A DNA stretch of 5,391 bases from Candidatus Zixiibacteriota bacterium (GTDB taxonomy: Bacteria; Zixibacteria; MSB-5A5; GN15; JAAZOE01). The first letter of the stretch is position 1. Each line of letters opens with the position of its first letter. Below are positions 1-5,391 of the stretch, piece by piece. Position numbers and translations under genes: made by a program. The notes under the pieces were generated by a model that saw only the letters and a program-made list of their open reading frames with translations, was not told the origin of the DNA and made no database searches. The DNA lies in NCBI GenBank assembly GCA_012797915.1, contig JAAZOE010000458.1, positions 1 through 5,391 on the forward strand. The letters are read 5' to 3'.

Positions 1-1017
1 GTCGCTGGCGGCCAGTTCCGCCTCGATCTTTTGATTGACCCGGCGATGCACCATGTCGCGGGCCACCGTCAGGGCCTGGCTGATCGCCTTGCCGGACGAG
101 CCGCCGTGACAGATGATGCAGACGCCGTTGATTCCCAAAAGCGGCGCTCCGCCGTACTCGGCATAGTCGAAGGTATTGCGCAACCGGCGCAAGAACGGAC
201 TCATCAGCAACGCCCCCATCCGCGAAAACAGGTTGCTCGACACCTGGCGCCTGATGGAGGTCGTCAGAAAACCTTCGATCGATTCGGCAAATTTCAGGAC
301 GATGTTACCGACGAAACCGTCGGTCACCACCACATCGACCTTCCCCATTAAGATGTCGCGCCCCTCGACGTTGCCGACGAAATTGAGGGCCGGATTGGCC
401 CTCAGGAGCGGATATGTTTCCAGGATCAGATCGTTTCCCTTGCTGGCTTCCTCGCCGATCGACAGCAGGCCGACCCGCGGGCGATCGCAGCCGAAGAGGT
501 GGTTCGAGACGATCGTGCCCATAACGGCGAACTGATACAGGTTCAGCGGCTTGCAATCGGCATTGGCCCCGACGTCCAGAAGCACGGTCCAGCGCTTTTC
601 GATGGAGGGAAAAAACGAGGCGATGGCCGGGCGTTTCACTTCCTGCAGCCGTCCCAGATTCAACATCGCCGTCCCCATCACCGCCCCGGTGTTCCCCGGC
701 GACACCACCGCATCCACCCGGCCGATCTTATGTAACCGGACCGCCTCGGCGATGGAAGTCGTACGGCGGCGCACGGCGTCGGCCGGCGATTCGGCCATCA
801 AGACCTCATCATCGGCGTGATGCACCTCGATCGTGGCCGGGATGTCCCGATGCTTCTTCATCTCGGCGCCGATCGCCTCTCTCCGGCCGACCAGGACGAT
901 GGTCGTCTCCGGCCCGAATTCCCGGGCCGCCTCGATCGCGCCGTCGACGATGTTGCCGGGACCATTGTCGGTCCCCATGACATCCAGCGCCAGCGTCACT
1001 TGTTTCTGTTCCGGCAT
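1..1017 (-). CDS. plsX: Phosphate acyltransferase PlsX, 3' end cut by the window
   Basis: PlsX converts acyl-ACP and phosphate to acyl-phosphate, the donor for PlsY in phosphatidic acid synthesis; it is a soluble or peripheral membrane enzyme. Reading down from the ATG at 1017 gives 339 residues, open to the window edge. PlsX is usually about 330-350 residues, so only a short tail should be missing. Family motifs appear in order: LDVMGTDNGPG near the N terminus, SPGNTGAVMG, LLDVGANADC, SIGEEASKGND, FVGNVEGRD, VVTDGFVGNIVLK, then YGGAPLLGINGV with HGGSSGKAI close to the C terminus. The N-terminal motif has Thr where MGGD is usual. The start is 25 nt after the rpmF stop, has no clear Shine-Dalgarno sequence, and no in-frame alternative start lies in that gap, so translation may depend on coupling to rpmF. 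The family and the DUF177-rpmF-plsX order are well established; fab genes would be expected beyond position 1. Confidence 0.96.
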   Translation of the reverse strand, partial: MPEQKQVTLALDVMGTDNGPGNIVDGAIEAAREFGPETTIVLVGRREAIGAEMKKHRDIPATIEVHHADDEVLMAESPADAVRRRTTSIAEAVRLHKIGRVDAVVSPGNTGAVMGTAMLNLGRLQEVKRPAIASFFPSIEKRWTVLLDVGANADCKPLNLYQFAVMGTIVSNHLFGCDRPRVGLLSIGEEASKGNDLILETYPLLRANPALNFVGNVEGRDILMGKVDVVVTDGFVGNIVLKFAESIEGFLTTSIRRQVSSNLFSRMGALLMSPFLRRLRNTFDYAEYGGAPLLGINGVCIICHGGSSGKAISQALTVARDMVHRRVNQKIEAELAASD

Positions 1018-1042
1018 AGGCGGGTCGACGGCGAAAAAGACG

Positions 1043-1219
1043 TCACTTGGGGGCGACGACTTCGGCTCCCTTGTAATATCCGCAGTTGGGACAAATATGA
1101 TGGGCCAGTTTCGGCTGGTGACAATGACCGCACTCGGTCACCGTCGGCGCCGTCAGGGTCCAATGGGTCCGACGGCGACGGCCGCGCGCGCGGGAATGTC
1201 TCCTCTTGGGCAGTGGCAT
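1043..1219 (-). CDS. rpmF: 50S ribosomal protein L32, zinc-ribbon (C+) type
   Basis: This 58-residue protein is L32 of the large ribosomal subunit. It opens with MPLPKRRHSRARGRRRRTHW, the basic, Arg-rich N terminus typical of L32 that contacts 23S rRNA. The C-terminal half has a four-cysteine zinc ribbon: C30-x2-C33 and C43-x2-C46, followed by GYYKG. All four cysteines are present, so this is the zinc-binding rather than the zinc-independent form. The start is fixed by an AAGGAG Shine-Dalgarno sequence at 1225-1230, five bases before the ATG. It lies 35 nt downstream of the DUF177 gene and 25 nt upstream of plsX, all on the same strand, which is the classic conserved arrangement and suggests one transcript. 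A copy of L32 that needs zinc is often paired elsewhere in a genome with a cysteine-free paralogue used in zinc starvation; whether that holds here cannot be seen. Confidence 0.97.
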   Translation of the reverse strand: MPLPKRRHSRARGRRRRTHWTLTAPTVTECGHCHQPKLAHHICPNCGYYKGAEVVAPK

Positions 1220-1254
1220 GATGTCTCCTTCTCTGTCAGTCTCGTGACGTCAGT

Positions 1255-1767
1255 CTATTTCCACAGGTCGCGGAGACCGTCCCAGCGGGGATCGGTGGTC
1301 TCCATGGTACAATTGCACTGCTGCTCGTTCCGGTTGATTCCGCAATAGGGACACAACCCTCGGCAGCTTTCCCGGCACAGCGGTTTCAGCGGCAGCTCCA
1401 GAAGAATCGCCTCGCGCACCGGATCGGTAATATCGACGGACGAGGCCCCCACCGGAACCACCACCGTCGTATCGGCAATCGCCTCGCGGTCAAAGCCGGC
1501 TCCGCCGGCGGTCTCGATGATGGAGAAGTCGATCTCCCCGCGTATCGTCACCGGATATGGTTCCAGACAACGGGAACAATCCAACCGGCCGGCACACTCG
1601 ACAGTTCCGGTGCAATAATAGACATTGTCGCTGCGGACAATGTCCATCTCTACCCGGGCCATGCCGGAAACGGCCAATCCCGATGCGGCCAGATCCAATC
1701 GGGAAGCGTCATCCTCCAATGTCACGCGGGCCGGGAAATCGGCAATGGCCCGCAAATCGAGCATCAT
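1255..1767 (-). CDS. DUF177 / YceD family protein (23S rRNA accumulation factor type)
   Basis: This 170-residue cytosolic protein belongs to the DUF177/YceD family, members of which are needed for normal 23S rRNA accumulation or large-subunit biogenesis in bacteria and plastids; the molecular activity is unsettled. The central hallmark CSRCLEPYP has C64 and C67. The C-terminal half has C131-x3-C135-x3-C139-x2-C142 in the GLCPYCGINRN context, then CNC at C151 and C153, and ends with the family's DPRWDGLRDL. The eight cysteines suggest metal binding, though many family members keep only some of them. Length is normal for the family. Two consecutive ATG codons (1767 and 1764) are possible starts, and neither has a Shine-Dalgarno sequence. 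A sigma70-like promoter ends 8 nt upstream, so the gene may be translated from a leaderless mRNA. It is the first gene of the cluster with rpmF and plsX, which fits joint control of ribosome and lipid synthesis. Confidence 0.93.
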   Translation of the reverse strand: MMLDLRAIADFPARVTLEDDASRLDLAASGLAVSGMARVEMDIVRSDNVYYCTGTVECAGRLDCSRCLEPYPVTIRGEIDFSIIETAGGAGFDREAIADTTVVVPVGASSVDITDPVREAILLELPLKPLCRESCRGLCPYCGINRNEQQCNCTMETTDPRWDGLRDLWK

Positions 1768-1775
1768 AGCACACC

Positions 1776-1804
1776 AAGCTATGTCATGAGAACTTTTCTG
1801 TCAA
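1776..1804 (-). promoter_or_regulatory. Sigma70-type promoter for the DUF177-rpmF-plsX cluster
   Basis: On the minus strand a perfect -35 box, TTGACA (1804-1799), is followed by exactly 17 nt and then TAGCTT (1781-1776). The -10 box matches the consensus at T1, A2 and T6, the most conserved positions, and fits the TANNNT pattern. Standard spacing puts the transcription start near 1769, about two bases before the first ATG, so the message would have almost no leader. The boxes are read directly; promoter activity and start site are inferred. Confidence 0.7.
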
Positions 1805-1989
1805 GCACTTTCTCCCGCCCGAATCAGTTGGTACAGAAAAGGTTAGCTTCGCCGGACGAGCCTTTGGCCATGCCGGCGGCGGGATGTCCTTCGGTCCCGG
1901 GGCGCCACTGGCAAGGTGGCAAATCCATCACCCGACAATACAATCCCCGATCGTTCGTTTTTGTTCCCGGGTGGGATGAGGAAGGAGGG
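1805..1989. other. Gene-free spacer with a small hairpin
   Basis: This stretch between the BshB1-like gene and the promoter of the next cluster shows no convincing coding signal on either strand. The only structure I can point to is a short inverted repeat, GCCAC/GTGGC at 1904-1908 and 1916-1920 around a 7-nt loop. It has no T-tract, so it does not look like a terminator. I tried to match the stretch to known riboswitch and tRNA signatures by eye and found none. It may carry upstream activator sites for the promoter at 1776-1804, but nothing specific is visible. Confidence 0.4.
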
Positions 1990-2016
1990 AAAACCGGCGA
2001 AACGAGATCGACCGGT
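1990..2016 (-). terminator. Weak terminator-like hairpin after the BshB1-like gene
   Basis: On the minus strand ACCGG (2016-2012) pairs with CCGGT (1997-1993). After one bulged T, CGA (2010-2008) pairs with TCG (2000-1998), leaving a 7-nt loop. Four T residues (1993-1990, the first also in the stem) follow before the sequence turns C-rich. The first stem base is the last base of the stop codon. The short T-run and the bulge make this a weak candidate compared with the terminator at 2735-2764. Confidence 0.4.
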
Positions 2017-2726
2017 CAAAATCGATCGAGGCGGGAAAGATCGAAGATGTCATCGATCAGCAGCGTTTGATCGGCCGCAAAGCCCTGGCCGTAGCGGACC
2101 CCGGCCATCTGTCCGAAATACCGGGCGATGCTTTCCAACGCCCAGATATAGTCCTTCCCTTTTTCCGGATTGAGAAACTGACTGCGGTGGCATTTAAGGG
2201 CCTCCAGCCAGGCCGGAAAGTACGGGGTGATATCGATGACGAAATCGGGCCACCTTCCGGGAGGAAGGAAATAGTGGTACAGTCGTGCGGGACGAAACGG
2301 TTCTCCCGGCACCTCGGCCTTCTTCAGTGTGGCCAGATTGGCGGCATTGACCACGATCTGCCCGCAGGCGACATGATCGGCGTGCGATTGCCGTCGTCCG
2401 TGGCCGATCCAAGGCGCGGGGCAAAGCACGATCCGGGGGCGCCAGAGACGCAGATCGGCGGCCACCGCCAAACGGTGTTCGTAGGTGTCGGCCAGTTCGG
2501 TATCGCCCCAGTCATAGGTCTTGAGCAGGTCCGCCCCCATGGCCGCGGCCGCCGCGGCGGCCTCCTCGGCCCGGATCCCGGCATCGCCGCCGGTTCCCCG
2601 CTCCCCCGCCGTCAAATAGATGATCCCGGTTTTGTATCCGGCCGCGGCGGCCTTGATGAGGACGCCGCCGGAACCGACTTCGACGTCGTCCGGATGGGCC
2701 CCGATGGAAATGAGATCGTAGATCAT
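2016..2726 (-). CDS. bshB1: BshB1-like N-acetyl-D-glucosaminylmalate deacetylase (PIG-L/LmbE family)
   Basis: This 236-residue cytosolic zinc deacetylase most resembles BshB1, which removes acetyl from N-acetylglucosaminyl-malate in bacillithiol synthesis before BshC adds cysteine. The family signature GAHPDDVEVGSGG begins at residue 9, with H11 and D14 as expected zinc ligands and D13 as the likely general base. LTAGERGTGG at residues 38-47, followed by IRAEEA, is the BshB1-style block. HADH at 115-118 supplies the third zinc histidine, probably H118 by comparison with the usual HPDH motif. The length matches BshB1 (about 235). Residues 53-62 are nearly all Ala and Glu and lie in a GC-rich stretch, but the frame is intact. 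No bshA or bshC is visible, so a role on another N-acetylglucosaminyl conjugate or a detoxification substrate remains possible. There is no Shine-Dalgarno sequence, and the ATG lies 8 nt past the T-tract of an upstream terminator; no alternative start keeps the AHPDD N terminus better. Confidence 0.85.
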   Translation of the reverse strand: MIYDLISIGAHPDDVEVGSGGVLIKAAAAGYKTGIIYLTAGERGTGGDAGIRAEEAAAAAAAMGADLLKTYDWGDTELADTYEHRLAVAADLRLWRPRIVLCPAPWIGHGRRQSHADHVACGQIVVNAANLATLKKAEVPGEPFRPARLYHYFLPPGRWPDFVIDITPYFPAWLEALKCHRSQFLNPEKGKDYIWALESIARYFGQMAGVRYGQGFAADQTLLIDDIFDLSRLDRF

Positions 2727-2734
2727 GACATAAT

Positions 2735-2764
2735 AAAAAAGCCGGGGAGGTCAGCCTCCCCGGC
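2735..2764 (-). terminator. Strong rho-independent terminator of the FadL-like/lipoprotein operon
   Basis: A perfect 10-bp inverted repeat (arms 2755-2764 and 2741-2750, GCCGGGGAGG and its complement) encloses a 4-nt loop and is followed on the minus strand by six T residues (2740-2735). It begins 21 nt after the stop codon of the lipoprotein gene. There is no matching T-tract on the plus-strand side, so it acts in one direction. The next gene begins only 8 nt beyond the T-run. Confidence 0.93.
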
Positions 2765-2785
2765 GGTTGTTTTCAGGCGCGGCGA

Positions 2786-4102
2786 TCAGTATCCGGCCGC
2801 CCGGAAATTCTCGGAATGGAATATCAGGATGTCCTCGAAGATGTCGTACAGGTAGTGGTCGACCGTCCCGGACAGGACATTGGATCCGGCGTAATGGACA
2901 TGCTCGTACTCCATGCCGTTGGCATCCAGGAAGTTCATGAACGCCGTCATCTGATCGTCGTAGTGATATTTCGGGTTTTCCACGGTGACGAGCAGTTTCC
3001 GCATGGCCGGAAACGCCGCCTTCGGTTCGGCCGGGGCGTTGATATACATGGCATCAACGTTATGGCTCATCCACAGGCCCCAAACGGCGCTGTTGATGTC
3101 CCCGTTGACATCAAAGGGGACATGCACGGCGTGTTTGGCCACCAGAGTGGAGGAATCGATCGCCAGGGAATCCATCAGGGTCTGGGTGACGGTGAAGCCC
3201 ATGGACAGAGAGCCGAAATTGTCGGTATAGATGGAATCAACCTGGAACGCCGTATGATGCGGGGAAAACGCCGCCGACGCCGACAGGATGATATTCATGG
3301 CTTCGTTGGTGGAAGAGGTATCCACCAGATCCCAGTCTCCCCCGGGATAGGTTTCGTCGATCAGGGTCAGATAGCCGCCACTGCCGTTGCCGTCGAAATC
3401 CAGCGGGGCATCGACCGCCGACACGGAACCAAAATTGCCGGTTTGCAGGACCGATTTGAAGGCGCCGTACCCGCCCATACCGATGCCGCTGGCGGCCCGG
3501 TATTGCGGTTGCGGGAGGGCATTATAGACGGCGTCGATCATATTCATGAACGCCTTCGCCGTATACTCCGCGTCGATGGGATCCAGCGAGCCGGGCACGA
3601 TCGTGGGCCAGGTGTATGTAGAATTTTCATACAGCGCCGTAAAATAGTACCCCTGCCGGGGTGAGTCGGTATAGAACGAGCCGCCCAACAGCGACCGGCC
3701 GTCGATGCTGACGATAATCATGGGACAAATCTTGCCCTCGGAAATCAACCGGTCGGCGACCATGGTCAACCCGTGCTCGAAATAGTACAACTCGTCGGCT
3801 CCGAACGGCGGGAACAGATACAGAATCGGAAAGGGGGCGCCGGTGACCTGCTGGGATTCATCGAAATACCCCGGCGGCAGGTAGATGCGATACGGTTTGT
3901 TCCCCTGTTCGCGCGGAACCGCCAGCACGTCGTTCATGGTGCAATTGAATATGGAAAAGGTGCTGAAGTTGCTGTTGGCCACCAACCCGGTCAGGCTATT
4001 CACCGGCCGCGTGGGATTCTCCTTGGTCTTGTCCGAACAGGCCGGCAACAGAAGGAGGCCCAGGGCCAGGATCGTCATCAGAAAAATAGCTTTCGCCTTC
4101 AT
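2786..4102 (-). CDS. Esterase-D-like alpha/beta-hydrolase lipoprotein with Gly at the nucleophile position
   Basis: This 438-residue protein begins with a lipoprotein signal: basic MKAKA, a hydrophobic stretch, and the lipobox LPAC with C22 as the lipidated residue, so it should sit in the envelope. Residues about 60-220 resemble the esterase-D/antigen-85-like alpha/beta hydrolases: YRIYLPPGY (71-79), FPILYLFPPFG, MIIVSIDG (128-135), and the nucleophile-elbow region GIGMGGYGAFK at 206-216. In active relatives that elbow reads GxSMGG; here residue 208 is Gly (codon GGT). D382/D383 and H416 lie where the catalytic Asp and His are usually found. The protein is longer than most family members, with an insertion at about 230-345 holding two Asp/Asn-rich loops (DFDGNGSGG at 235, DVNGDINS at 331) that recall calcium-binding loops. 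A GGAGGG Shine-Dalgarno sequence (4113-4108) supports the start, 12 nt after the FadL-like gene, implying an operon. It may bind rather than hydrolyse a substrate; the substrate is unknown. Confidence 0.8.
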   Translation of the reverse strand: MKAKAIFLMTILALGLLLLPACSDKTKENPTRPVNSLTGLVANSNFSTFSIFNCTMNDVLAVPREQGNKPYRIYLPPGYFDESQQVTGAPFPILYLFPPFGADELYYFEHGLTMVADRLISEGKICPMIIVSIDGRSLLGGSFYTDSPRQGYYFTALYENSTYTWPTIVPGSLDPIDAEYTAKAFMNMIDAVYNALPQPQYRAASGIGMGGYGAFKSVLQTGNFGSVSAVDAPLDFDGNGSGGYLTLIDETYPGGDWDLVDTSSTNEAMNIILSASAAFSPHHTAFQVDSIYTDNFGSLSMGFTVTQTLMDSLAIDSSTLVAKHAVHVPFDVNGDINSAVWGLWMSHNVDAMYINAPAEPKAAFPAMRKLLVTVENPKYHYDDQMTAFMNFLDANGMEYEHVHYAGSNVLSGTVDHYLYDIFEDILIFHSENFRAAGY

Positions 4103-4114
4103 CGTAACCCTCCG

Positions 4115-5391
4115 TTAAAACCGGACCGTAAACTGCACGACCGTTTCCCACGCCGAGCCTTTGTAGGCTCCGGCCATATTATCCACGATCCCGTCGTCGC
4201 CGCCGTCATCGGTCAAGTACACATTCCCCGTTTCGGTTGTTTCGGGATAAGCCAGATACTGCGTGGCGAAATCGAGGATGATGTTCTCGAAAACCAATCC
4301 CAGGCCCACATTGAAGCTGTGCTTGTTGCCCGGGTCGAAAAACGCCGGATGCAGGGTGCCTTCCTCAACCGCCGATTGATCGAAGGAATACCCGCCCCGC
4401 AGCCGGATCATGTCGCTGTAGCCGTATTCACCGCCGAGGGAAACCCGCAAGGCGTTTTTGAAATTCACCGGAACGGTCAAGTCCTGACGCATCCAGGCGT
4501 CAAGTTCGGTGTTGCGCGAAATACTCCCGGACGGGAAGGTGTACTTGAGGGCATATCCCTCGAATTCCGACCAGAGGGTGTACTCGCCATCGAGGGCCAT
4601 GGTGAGCTTGTCGTTGACTTTATACGCCACCCCGCCGGCAATCTGGCTAGGCAGAGTAATCTCCGATTCGTAGGTTCCTTCGGCCGCGATGGTAGCCCCG
4701 GACGAGAGGATATAGAAGATGGAGTCCGGATACTTGGATACGTCGCTGCGACTATGGTAGGACGGATTATCGGGCATGTAATACCGGAAGATCGCATCGC
4801 CGTCGACCGTGACCTTCGTCTTCATCGCATACGTGGCACCGATCGTCAGCTTGGGAGTCGCTTTCATCAGCAGTCCGACTCTGGCGTTGGGTGCGAAGCC
4901 CTCGCCGTCAACCCGCTGCCATTCGGTGATCAGCTCGTTGGGCCGGCTGGCCACCTGGTCGTAATAGGTGGCTGTCGGATCGGCCGGGTTTTGACGGAGG
5001 AAAAAGCCGCCATATACCAGATCGGCTTTCAATACCCCCGCCGACCATCCGACGCTGAGCTTGTCGGCCTGCAACTCGAACGACCCCACCCAGTTGAAGG
5101 CCACGGCGTCGAAGTTATGTTCGATTTGCTGGCCGGGCAGGCTGGCACCGTTGTTCATGGGCTGAAAGACCTGCCAGGCGACATTCATGTCAAACGGTTG
5201 GAAGATGGCCAATCCGGTGACGAAATCCTTGCCCTTAATCGGCAGTTTGAAAAACCCGCCGACCGTCGGATTGGTCAGAATCTCATACCGATTGTAGATA
5301 TCCCCATGATAGAAACCAACCGGATATCCGCCATAATTCACGTCAGGGGCATACTGCAGCCGGTAATGGGTAAACACCTCATTAATGGCCA
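4115..5391 (-). CDS. OmpP1/FadL-family outer membrane transport protein, 5' end cut by the window
   Basis: The reading frame is open to the right edge, giving 424 visible residues; the signal peptide and probably part of the N-terminal hatch domain lie outside. The GTG at 5377 is not a credible start, because the frame continues upstream of it and a mature barrel cannot begin there. Alternating beta-strand patterns run throughout. FadL-like blocks include GFAPNARVGLLMKATPKLTI followed by GATYAMKTKV, LPSQIAGGVAYKVNDKLTMA, LRVSLGGEYGYSDMIRLRGG, and NVGLGLVFENIILDFATQY. The protein ends in VQFTVRF, an aromatic C terminus of the kind recognised by the BAM assembly machinery. FadL proteins pass hydrophobic compounds such as long-chain fatty acids or aromatic hydrocarbons across the outer membrane; the substrate here cannot be told from sequence. 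The esterase-like lipoprotein gene follows after 12 nt, so the two are probably co-expressed. Confidence 0.85.
   Translation of the reverse strand, partial: AINEVFTHYRLQYAPDVNYGGYPVGFYHGDIYNRYEILTNPTVGGFFKLPIKGKDFVTGLAIFQPFDMNVAWQVFQPMNNGASLPGQQIEHNFDAVAFNWVGSFELQADKLSVGWSAGVLKADLVYGGFFLRQNPADPTATYYDQVASRPNELITEWQRVDGEGFAPNARVGLLMKATPKLTIGATYAMKTKVTVDGDAIFRYYMPDNPSYHSRSDVSKYPDSIFYILSSGATIAAEGTYESEITLPSQIAGGVAYKVNDKLTMALDGEYTLWSEFEGYALKYTFPSGSISRNTELDAWMRQDLTVPVNFKNALRVSLGGEYGYSDMIRLRGGYSFDQSAVEEGTLHPAFFDPGNKHSFNVGLGLVFENIILDFATQYLAYPETTETGNVYLTDDGGDDGIVDNMAGAYKGSAWETVVQFTVRF

Noticed and set aside
833..1348. A plus-strand frame of 171 codons across plsX, rpmF and the DUF177 gene
   Set aside because: It runs across three well-supported minus-strand genes and their gaps, and has no recognisable domain.
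1904..1920. Spacer hairpin as a riboswitch or terminator
   Set aside because: The stem is only 5 bp, has no T-tract, and the surrounding bases match no riboswitch signature I could recognise; the promoter at 1776-1804 also lies downstream of it.
1824..1928. A 34-codon minus-strand reading frame in the spacer, starting MDLPPCQWRP
   Set aside because: It has no Shine-Dalgarno sequence and no recognisable motif, and it lies in a short spacer where a frame of this size is expected by chance at high GC.
2067..2855. A long plus-strand frame (262 codons) opposite the BshB1-like gene
   Set aside because: It is antisense to a gene with clear family motifs, crosses the terminator at 2735-2764, and shows no domain of its own; long antisense frames are common in GC-rich genes.
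2816..3664. A plus-strand frame of 282 codons opposite the esterase-like gene
   Set aside because: Its composition (rich in Gly, His, Arg, Asp, Val) is typical of an antisense shadow, and the minus-strand frame has a signal peptide, Shine-Dalgarno sequence and family motifs.
5375..5377. GTG at 5377 as the start codon of the FadL-like gene
   Set aside because: The frame stays open upstream to the window edge, and a FadL protein needs a signal peptide and N-terminal hatch that are absent after this GTG; the gene is truncated by the window.

Overview
The window reads entirely on the minus strand and looks like chromosomal DNA from a GC-rich, diderm bacterium. The envelope evidence is an OmpP1/FadL-type beta-barrel ending in an aromatic residue and a lipoprotein with a clear lipobox. 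A BshB1-type deacetylase and a zinc-ribbon form of ribosomal protein L32 make a typical gammaproteobacterium less likely. A lineage in or near the FCB group or a related candidate phylum would fit, but that is inference and no gene here fixes the taxonomy.

Read in the direction of transcription (from 5391 down to 1) there are three transcription blocks. Block 1 (5391 to about 2735) is a 5'-truncated FadL-like outer membrane protein followed after 12 nt by an esterase-D-like lipoprotein, and it ends at a very strong rho-independent terminator. Block 2 (2726 to about 1990) is a single gene for a BshB1-like N-acetylglucosaminyl-malate deacetylase (bacillithiol pathway). Its ATG lies only 8 nt past the T-tract of that terminator. 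A weak terminator-like hairpin overlaps its stop codon. Block 3 (from about 1804 to 1 and beyond) is the conserved DUF177/YceD - rpmF - plsX cluster, which links ribosome assembly with phospholipid precursor synthesis. A consensus-like sigma70 promoter (TTGACA, 17 nt, TAGCTT) ends 8 nt before its first ATG, so the mRNA may be leaderless or nearly so. The plsX gene runs off the left edge.

The 248 bp between blocks 2 and 3 (1768-2015) hold the promoter, the weak terminator and a small hairpin; I see no convincing gene there.

The most notable observation is that the esterase-like lipoprotein has Gly at the position of the catalytic Ser (GIGMGGYG where the fold normally has GxSMGGYG), while plausible Asp and His partners remain. 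It could be a surface pseudoenzyme partnered with the FadL-like channel. No mobile element, CRISPR array, tRNA or rRNA was seen.
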